Shown: positions 33,810 to 39,299 of the stretch, piece after piece | Layout: every line of letters begins with the position of its first letter | Position numbering within the stretch: position 1 is the stretch's first letter | The notes under the pieces: generated by a model | Told to the model about the DNA's origin: nothing | Seen by the model: only the letters and a program-made list of their open reading frames with translations | Databases searched by the model: none | Position numbers and translations under genes: made by a program | Assembly (NCBI GenBank): GCA_002346535.1 | Contig: DDZZ01000023.1 | Location: 28,198-67,496 of the forward strand | Direction: 5' to 3' | From: Opitutales bacterium UBA2995 | Lineage (GTDB): Bacteria; Verrucomicrobiota; Verrucomicrobiia; Opitutales; UBA2995 | DNA length: 39,299 nucleotides

Positions 33810-35657
33810 ATGTCTAAGTCCATTCTTGGAATATCAGCCTTTTATCACGATAGTGCTGCTGCCCTCGTCCGAAACGGATACATAGAAGCCGCAGCCCAAG
33901 AAGAACGCTTTACTCGAAAAAAGCACGACGAGCAATTTCCAATCCACGCAATCGAGTATTGTTTGAGTGAAGCCGGTATTAAAGAAGGAGACCTGGACTA
34001 TGTAGCTTACTACGAGAAACCGTTTCTAAAATTCGACCGCCTGCTTGAAACTTACCTTGCTTATACCCCCCGCGGGTTTTTATCTTTCAACAAAGCTATC
34101 CCCCAATGGTTAAAGTCGAAACTTCACCTTCCCAGAGAGATAAGGAAATCGCTGCATAAAAAGTATAAGGGCCCGATCCTGTTTATCGAGCATCACATGT
34201 CCCACGCAGCCAGCGCCTTTTTTCCAAGCCCCTTTGAGGAAGCCGCAATCGTTACGTTGGATGGAGTCGGAGAATGGGACACGACCAGTATCGCTGTCGG
34301 CGAAGGAAACAAAATCAATATGTTCAAGACAATCAGTTTTCCGCATTCGATCGGATTGCTCTACAGTGCATTTACCTATTTTACCGGATTCAGGGTCAAC
34401 AGCGGCGAATATAAGCTTATGGGCCTGGCACCGTATGGTAAACCTGAATACGTGGATCTGATTTTTGAAAAGCTGGTCGACCTTAAGCCGGACGGTTCAT
34501 TTGCGCTGAACATGGACTATTTCACGTATCCGCATGGATTGACAATGACCGGGAATGGTTTTGAATCGCTGTTCGGAGTTAAACGCAGGACATTTGGAGA
34601 GACCCTTGAGCAAATCCACATGGATCTGGCTGCCAGCATTCAAGTAGTCACCGAAAAAATGATCCGCGGGCTGGCGCATCACGCCAGAGAGATTACGGGC
34701 AAAGACAAATTATGCCTCGCAGGCGGCGTGGCCCTGAACTGCGTAGCCAACGGTAAAATTTTGCGGAAAAAAATTTTTAAAGACATTTGGATTCAACCGG
34801 CGGCTGGAGATGCGGGAGGAGCCCTTGGAGCGGCGCTATTTACCCATCATCAGCTTCTCGGCAATGATCGTGAAGTTGAAAAACAGGACTCCATGCGAGG
34901 GAGTTTACTGGGCCCTCGGTGGACAAGCGATACGGTAGAGGCCGCCATAAATGAAGAGGGAGCCATGTACGATCGAATCGATGATGAATTCTCGTTGCTA
35001 CAAAGTACTACAGACTACCTCATTGAGGGGAAAGTGGTCGGATGGTTTTGCGGTCGCATGGAATTTGGGCCACGTGCTTTAGGTTCCCGGAGTATCATCG
35101 GGGATCCACGCTCCGGTGAAATGCAAAGCCGCATGAATCTGAAAATCAAATTCAGGGAGTCTTTTCGCCCTTTCGCCCCATCTGTATTGGAGGAAGATGC
35201 TGGAGCCCATTTTGAAGACATAAATTCCTCTCCCTACATGCTGCTGGTAGCTCTGGTTGATACCGGACTCCGCAGAAAGCTTTCGGAGGAGGAAAAGGCT
35301 CTGATGGAAAATCCGGATTTGAGGAAGCGGGTAAATGTTGAACGGTCTGATTTGCCCGCAATAACTCACGTTGACTATTCAGCCAGAGTGCACTCCGTAA
35401 CCGAAGATCGCCACGACCGCTACTACCGCCTGCTAAATAGCTTTAAGCAAAAGACCGGTTGTAGTGTAATAGTAAATACAAGTTTCAACGTCCGCGGAGA
35501 ACCGATTGTAAACACGCCGAACGATGCTATACGTTGTTTCCTGTCAACCGGCATGGATGTTCTGGTTATGGAAAACTTCATCCTACTAAAGACTCAACAG
35601 CCCGAATCTCTCTTGGAAAAATATAAAGGCCATGAAGAATCCTTCAAGCTCGACTGA
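33810..35657 (+). CDS. NodU/CmcH-family carbamoyltransferase (SxtI-like)
   Basis: About 615-residue carbamoyltransferase of the NodU/CmcH/TobZ family, which makes carbamoyl-adenylate and carbamoylates a hydroxyl group. Motifs are FYHDSAAALVRNGYIEAAAQ, EHHMSHAASAFFPS, TLDGVGEWDTTSI, GLAPYGKPEYV, AGGVALNCVANGKIL and FGPRALGSRSIIGDPR. The C-terminal part has VNTSFNVRGEPIVNTP. The ATG at 33810 gives MSKSILGISAFYHD, the normal family start; a TTG at 33798 adds four residues. It starts a three-gene cassette with an SxtJ-like and a DUF5989 membrane protein. The acceptor is not known. Confidence 0.95.
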   Translation: MSKSILGISAFYHDSAAALVRNGYIEAAAQEERFTRKKHDEQFPIHAIEYCLSEAGIKEGDLDYVAYYEKPFLKFDRLLETYLAYTPRGFLSFNKAIPQWLKSKLHLPREIRKSLHKKYKGPILFIEHHMSHAASAFFPSPFEEAAIVTLDGVGEWDTTSIAVGEGNKINMFKTISFPHSIGLLYSAFTYFTGFRVNSGEYKLMGLAPYGKPEYVDLIFEKLVDLKPDGSFALNMDYFTYPHGLTMTGNGFESLFGVKRRTFGETLEQIHMDLAASIQVVTEKMIRGLAHHAREITGKDKLCLAGGVALNCVANGKILRKKIFKDIWIQPAAGDAGGALGAALFTHHQLLGNDREVEKQDSMRGSLLGPRWTSDTVEAAINEEGAMYDRIDDEFSLLQSTTDYLIEGKVVGWFCGRMEFGPRALGSRSIIGDPRSGEMQSRMNLKIKFRESFRPFAPSVLEEDAGAHFEDINSSPYMLLVALVDTGLRRKLSEEEKALMENPDLRKRVNVERSDLPAITHVDYSARVHSVTEDRHDRYYRLLNSFKQKTGCSVIVNTSFNVRGEPIVNTPNDAIRCFLSTGMDVLVMENFILLKTQQPESLLEKYKGHEESFKLD

Positions 35658-35693
35658 TATATTCAGATCATTAGCGAACCTTCAATAAACCAA

Positions 35694-36125
35694 ATGTTTG
35701 ATTCCGTAAATAAAGACCCAAATCCTAAAGACTTGAGGAAATTTGCTTACACCTTGTTGATTGGCCTACCGATTGTGGGGCTGATCTGGGCTGGTATTCT
35801 CCTGTGGACGGGCTCATTGCACTGGGTGGTCTTTTATGTATTCGCAATTATAGGCATAGCAGTTTGCGTGCTCACATTGCTGATTCCTCCAGCAGGGAGA
35901 ATCGCCTATATCATATGGCATTGCCTGGCAGCCATTATTGAGGCAGTCACCAGTTTTATTTCCACTTTTCTCATGTATGTTCTGACTATCCTGCCTATCG
36001 GATTAATTATGAAGCTGATCGGGAGAAAACCGCTACCGGCCATGAAATTTAAGCAAGGCCGAGAATCATACTGGTCTGATCATGAAACAAACAGCGACTT
36101 GAAACGTTACTTCAGGCAATATTGA
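35694..36125 (+). CDS. SxtJ-like membrane protein
   Basis: 143-residue protein with three to four predicted membrane helices: AYTLLIGLPIVGLIWAGILL, VVFYVFAIIGIAVCVLTLLI, and LMYVLTILPIGLIMKLIG. The short charged tail RYFRQY follows. It starts 36 bases after the carbamoyltransferase and ends 9 bases before the DUF5989 gene. Small membrane proteins of this kind are called SxtJ-like because they neighbour the carbamoyltransferase SxtI in saxitoxin clusters. The function is unknown; it may form an envelope complex with the carbamoyltransferase. Confidence 0.8.
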   Translation: MFDSVNKDPNPKDLRKFAYTLLIGLPIVGLIWAGILLWTGSLHWVVFYVFAIIGIAVCVLTLLIPPAGRIAYIIWHCLAAIIEAVTSFISTFLMYVLTILPIGLIMKLIGRKPLPAMKFKQGRESYWSDHETNSDLKRYFRQY

Positions 36126-36134
36126 GTAAGACAA

Positions 36135-36332
36135 ATGAAAGAGAACGAACCACAATCCCTCGACGAAATTTCTGAAAACCAGTCCAAGGGTTTACTGAGT
36201 GAATTCTGGAGCTTCCTGATGCACAATAAGAAGTTCTGGCTGGTCCCCATTATCGTGGTTTTTGTTCTCTTTGGAATTCTGATTATCTTTGGCGGGAGTT
36301 CAGTCGCACCATTTATATACCCATTGTTCTAG
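36135..36332 (+). CDS. DUF5989 small membrane protein (SxtK-like)
   Basis: 65-residue protein with an amphipathic N-terminal half (GLLSEFWSFLMHNKKFWLVP) and one hydrophobic helix (IIVVFVLFGILIIFGGSS), ending VAPFIYPLF. This is the usual form of DUF5989 proteins that follow a carbamoyltransferase and an SxtJ-like gene. No function is known for the family. Confidence 0.8.
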   Translation: MKENEPQSLDEISENQSKGLLSEFWSFLMHNKKFWLVPIIVVFVLFGILIIFGGSSVAPFIYPLF

Positions 36333-36335
36333 GAG

Positions 36336-36383
36336 AAGGTTAACGCAATTTCTGAACCTTTAAGAAAGTTAACTGAAGGTTAA
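36336..36383. promoter_or_regulatory. AAGGTTAA repeats upstream of the carboxyltransferase
   Basis: AAGGTTAA occurs at 36336-36343 and 36376-36383, with the variant AAAGTTAA at 36365-36372. AAGGTT (36336-36341) also has an inverted AACCTT (36355-36360). The cluster lies 44-91 bases before the next start codon, where a regulator or promoter would be expected. It is only a candidate. Confidence 0.35.
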
Positions 36384-36426
36384 TTCTTGCCCTGCCTGAG
36401 TTACTCTCCAAATCTCACGCGCATCC

Positions 36427-37983
36427 ATGAGCTGGGAAAAAGAAGTTGAAGAAATCAAACGACGACAGGAGTTAGTGGCTAAAATGGGAGGAAATGATCG
36501 TGTAGATTTCCATCACAATGCTGGCAAACTTACTATACGAGAACGCATCGAACAGTTATTGGATGCAGATAGTTTTCGTGAGACCGGTGAGTTGGCCGGT
36601 AAGGGCACCTACGAAGACGATGAGCTCAAGGATTTTATCCCTTCGAACTTTGTCATGGGCCGCGGAAGCATTGAAGGCCGACCGGTAATCGTAGGGGGCG
36701 ACGACTTTACCGTGCGTGGTGGCGCTCATGATGGCGCTGTGGGCAACAAAATGGGTTACAGTGAAATGATGGCCCGCGAATTAAAACTGCCCATGGTCCG
36801 TCTCGTGGACGGCACAGGGGGCGGTGGTTCAGTGAAAACTTTGGACGATACCGGCCGGACTTACGTGCCGGCCAATCCAGCCTGGGACCTGCACGTAGAA
36901 GTGATGTCCCAAGTCCCGGTGATTGGTGCAGCGATGGGATCGGTGGCTGGCCTTGGAGCAGCCCGAGTTGTGGCGAGCCATTTTTCACTCATGGTCAAAG
37001 GCACCAGCCAACTCTTTGTGGCTGGCCCACCGATTGTGGAACGCGGCATGGGTCAGAAAATTCACAAGGAAGATCTGGGCGGATCCTTTATTCACGCGCA
37101 TGGCAACGGCGTCGTAGACAACGAGGTAGAGAGCGAAGAAGAAGCCTTCGAACATATTCGTAAATTTCTGTCTTACCTGCCTAGCAATGTGTGGCAATCG
37201 CCTCCACACGGCAAACAGGAGGATGATCCCGAAAGACGCGAGGAAGAGTTATTGTCGATTATCCCACGCGACCGGCGTCGACCTTACGATGTCCGTAAGA
37301 TCCTCGAAATGGTTTTGGACAAGGATTCCATTTTTGAAATGGGTCGACACCAGGGACCATCGCTGGTCACGGCATTCGCGCGAATCAATGGTTGGCCGGT
37401 AGGCGTGCTGGCTAACGATCCCAAACACTGGGGAGGCGGCCTAGATGATCGAGGATCGGAAAAAATGACCCGCTTTGTTGATTTGTGCGATACCTTTCAT
37501 CTTCCGGTGATCAACTTTGTCGATCAACCCGGATTTGTCATCGGCCTGGAGTCGGAAAAAGCGGGAACCATCCGCCGAGGAGTTCGAGCATTGTTCTCCG
37601 TACAGCAAGCTAGTGTCCCATGGGTATCCATAATCCTGAGACGGGTGTTTGGCGTGGCCGGCGCCGGGCATGGCAAACCTCAGGGACTAAACCTTCGTTA
37701 TGCCTGGCCGTCCGGCGACTGGGGATCCCTTCCAATCGAAGGAGGGGTACAAGCAGCCTACCGGCGCGATATCGAAGCGTCCGAAGATCCAGCTGCCCGT
37801 CGGGCTGAGCTTGAAGAGCATTTCAACGCCCTGCGCTCCCCCTTCCGCACCGCAGAGGGATTCGGCGTCGAAGAAATCATTGACCCCAGGAGCACACGGC
37901 AAGTACTTTGCGACTGGGCGGAATTGGCCTACGCTGTAATTCCCACTATTCTCGGAGAAAAGCGCCGAGGCATGCGTCCTTGA
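36427..37983 (+). CDS. Acyl-CoA carboxylase carboxyltransferase (propionyl/methylcrotonyl-CoA type)
   Basis: 518-residue carboxyltransferase subunit of a biotin-dependent acyl-CoA carboxylase, close in form to PccB/MmdA/MccB. The N-terminal half contains KLTIRERIEQLLDADSFRE, DDFTVRGGAHDGAVGNK and DGTGGGGSVKTL. The C-terminal half contains NDPKHWGGGLDDRGSEKMTR, NFVDQPGFVIGLESEK, and RRVFGVAGAGHGK. These are both crotonase-like domains of the full-length enzyme. No biotin carboxylase or biotin carrier gene lies in the window, so partners would be encoded elsewhere. It transfers carboxyl from carboxybiotin to an acyl-CoA. The acyl chain cannot be told from these motifs. Confidence 0.9.
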   Translation: MSWEKEVEEIKRRQELVAKMGGNDRVDFHHNAGKLTIRERIEQLLDADSFRETGELAGKGTYEDDELKDFIPSNFVMGRGSIEGRPVIVGGDDFTVRGGAHDGAVGNKMGYSEMMARELKLPMVRLVDGTGGGGSVKTLDDTGRTYVPANPAWDLHVEVMSQVPVIGAAMGSVAGLGAARVVASHFSLMVKGTSQLFVAGPPIVERGMGQKIHKEDLGGSFIHAHGNGVVDNEVESEEEAFEHIRKFLSYLPSNVWQSPPHGKQEDDPERREEELLSIIPRDRRRPYDVRKILEMVLDKDSIFEMGRHQGPSLVTAFARINGWPVGVLANDPKHWGGGLDDRGSEKMTRFVDLCDTFHLPVINFVDQPGFVIGLESEKAGTIRRGVRALFSVQQASVPWVSIILRRVFGVAGAGHGKPQGLNLRYAWPSGDWGSLPIEGGVQAAYRRDIEASEDPAARRAELEEHFNALRSPFRTAEGFGVEEIIDPRSTRQVLCDWAELAYAVIPTILGEKRRGMRP

Positions 37984-38042
37984 TTACGAGGTCAGGCTGA
38001 CCAGCTGTTAGCCGCTCTCCTGTATTTGAAACCAAATTCCTT

Positions 38043-39014
38043 ATGAAAGCCATTTGCGTAGATCCCGATACCTTGGAAATCTCTTGGCAGGAAGTGCCTG
38101 ATCCAAAACCAAAAGAAGGCGAGGTTGTCATCGATATACACGCCTCGGCCATTAACCGGGCGGATTTGTTGCAGCGGGCTGGAAACTATCCAGTCCCGCC
38201 AGGTGCCTCAACCTACATGGGCCTGGAAGCAGCTGGTGTGATTTCTGAGCTCAGTGAAGGGGTGACTGATTGGCAAGTCGGTGATCGTGTTTGCACACTC
38301 CTCGGTGGCGGTGGTTACGCAGAGCGGGTGGCCACCCCAGCTTCACTTCTTATCCGTATACCTGAGGATTGGGATTTTGAAAAAGCGGCCGCAGTGCCTG
38401 AAGCCTTTTACACCGCCTATTTAAATCTGTTCATCGAAGGTGAGCTAAAAGAAGGCGAAACCGTACTCATCCATGGGGGCGCCAGTGGCGTCGGAACTGC
38501 CGGCATTCAAATGGCCAAGCGAGCCGGTTGCCGCGTTCTGGTCACAGCTGGTCGACCAAACAAATGCAAGTACTGTAAAGAATTAGGGGCTGATGTGGCT
38601 GTGAATTATAAAGAGGATGATTTTGAGTCGGCCATTCGCCAGGTTTCACCTGACGGAGTCGATGTCATACTCGATATCACAGCAGCCGCCTACCTGAAAC
38701 CTAACATCAACCTACTCAGGACCCGCGGCCGCCTGGTCATCATTGCCCTGTTGACTGGCGCCAAAGCGGAAATTAATCTGGCTCAGCTTATGCGAGATCG
38801 AAAACGAGTCATAGGTTCGGTGCTTCGTCCCCGCTCACTCGAAGAAAAAATCGAAATTCATGACCGGTTTGAAAACCGATTCTGGCCCGATCTTCTTTCA
38901 GGTGCAATCCAACCTATCATCTACAAAACGGTTCCCATTGAAGAAACAGAGGCCGCCCAAAACATCCTGACTAACAACGAAAATATCGGGAAGGTGATTC
39001 TAAAGGTTAGGTGA
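38043..39014 (+). CDS. Quinone oxidoreductase-like MDR protein (PIG3/QOR type)
   Basis: 323-residue zinc-independent medium-chain dehydrogenase/reductase, most like NADPH:quinone oxidoreductases of the TP53I3 (PIG3) kind. It has the N-terminal ASAINRADLLQRAGNYPVPP, the coenzyme motif VLIHGGASGVGTAGIQMAKR, and DVILDITAAAYLKPN. The structural-zinc cysteines of alcohol dehydrogenases are absent. It reduces quinones or enones with NADPH in the cytoplasm and follows the carboxyltransferase by 59 bases, so the two are probably co-transcribed. It may act on an unsaturated acyl or aldehyde intermediate, but this is not shown. Confidence 0.9.
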   Translation: MKAICVDPDTLEISWQEVPDPKPKEGEVVIDIHASAINRADLLQRAGNYPVPPGASTYMGLEAAGVISELSEGVTDWQVGDRVCTLLGGGGYAERVATPASLLIRIPEDWDFEKAAAVPEAFYTAYLNLFIEGELKEGETVLIHGGASGVGTAGIQMAKRAGCRVLVTAGRPNKCKYCKELGADVAVNYKEDDFESAIRQVSPDGVDVILDITAAAYLKPNINLLRTRGRLVIIALLTGAKAEINLAQLMRDRKRVIGSVLRPRSLEEKIEIHDRFENRFWPDLLSGAIQPIIYKTVPIEETEAAQNILTNNENIGKVILKVR

Positions 39015-39040
39015 TACTAACCGAGCCTGAACGGCGCATG

Positions 39041-39072
39041 TAGAAGTAGTATAACAATCAACTCTACTTCTA
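39041..39072. terminator. Stem-loop after the quinone oxidoreductase gene
   Basis: Perfect 9-bp arms TAGAAGTAG and CTACTTCTA with a 14-base loop lie 26 bases after the stop. The stem is A+T-rich and the T-run is missing on the plus strand, so intrinsic termination is doubtful. Confidence 0.4.
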
Positions 39073-39169
39073 ATGAAAAATTACGCGGTATAGAGAACCC
39101 TAATCACCATTTCTTTCACTATTGCCACCGCCTTTATGGCAACCTGTAAGTGGATTGAGCTCTTTCTGT

Positions 39170-39257
39170 AACCACAGACAATTTTCGACTACATAAAAAA
39201 TAATATACGCAAAAGCCCACCCAGGAAATCTGAGTCTCTCTGCGTTCATCTGCGGTT
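39170..39257. repeat. Intergenic repeat-like element with inverted ends
   Basis: The ends AACCACAGA (39170-39178) and TCTGCGGTT (39249-39257) are inverted copies with one mismatch. The right part, CTCTGCGTTCATCTGCGGTT, resembles a short repeat that I recall as frequent in intergenic DNA of several environmental bacteria. Only one copy is in the window and the recollection is unverified. Confidence 0.35.
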
Positions 39258-39276
39258 AAAAAAAAGGAAACCCACC

Positions 39277-39299
39277 ATGAGCAAACCGAGCAACTGTGT
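39277..39299 (+). CDS. Probable start of the next gene (3' cut by window end)
   Basis: ATG at 39277 is preceded by AAAAGGAAA and opens a frame reading MSKPSNC to the window edge. The spacing is acceptable for a Shine-Dalgarno site. Too little is present to name a product. Confidence 0.35.

Noticed and set aside
33810..36332. Saxitoxin or other toxin biosynthesis cluster
   Set aside because: Only the carbamoyltransferase and two small membrane proteins are shared; no polyketide-like or amidinotransferase genes are nearby.

Overview
The window looks like a piece of a marine-type Verrucomicrobiota chromosome, probably near Opitutae. The evidence is a TonB-dependent receptor with the N-terminal pattern common in that group, a DUF1501 plus DUF1549/DUF1553 gene pair, several enolase-superfamily enzymes carrying Tat signals, a sulfatase, and moderate GC content. 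This is inference from gene content only; there is no rRNA or other phylogenetic marker here. I saw no tRNA, rRNA, CRISPR array, intact insertion sequence or phage gene.

Layout. 1-1429 is the 3' end of an FAD-dependent oxidoreductase fused to HEAT-like repeats. 1838-2582 holds a frameshifted, startless remnant of a repeat-containing protein. 2665-7660 is an acid-sugar region: an exported RraA-type aldolase-like protein diverges from two tandem Tat-signal GalD-like dehydratase paralogues, followed by a class III CoA-transferase. 7685-21904 (all minus strand) is one long catabolic locus read right to left: TonB-dependent receptor, terminator, sodium/solute symporter, small transaldolase, fucose-isomerase-like enzyme, threonine-synthase-like PLP enzyme, 2-hydroxyacid dehydrogenase, second symporter, Gfo/Idh/MocA oxidoreductase and GlpD-like flavoprotein. 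The last six genes are almost gapless. 22141-26526 is a TRAP transporter whose binding protein diverges from its membrane subunits, with a sulfatase directly behind the permease. 26531-26713 contains palindromic repeat-like DNA. 26746-32300 holds a ManD-like dehydratase diverging from the DUF1501 and DUF1549/DUF1553 pair. 32439-33716 is a serine hydrolase of the beta-lactamase fold. 33810-36332 is a carbamoyltransferase/SxtJ-like/DUF5989 cassette. 36427-39014 carries an acyl-CoA carboxylase carboxyltransferase and a quinone-oxidoreductase-like enzyme. A further gene probably starts at 39277.

How it may work together. The locus imports and breaks down sugars or sugar acids, some probably sulfated. 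The outer-membrane receptor, symporters and TRAP system bring substrates in, the sulfatase removes ester sulfate, and aldonate-type dehydratases, an isomerase and aldolases break the carbon chain. No sugar kinase is present, so a non-phosphorylative scheme is suggested. The two most unusual points are the 14-kb isomerase/transaldolase/PLP-enzyme operon, whose enzyme set matches no complete pathway I know, and the paired GalD-like enzymes in which the first metal-ligand Asp position is His.
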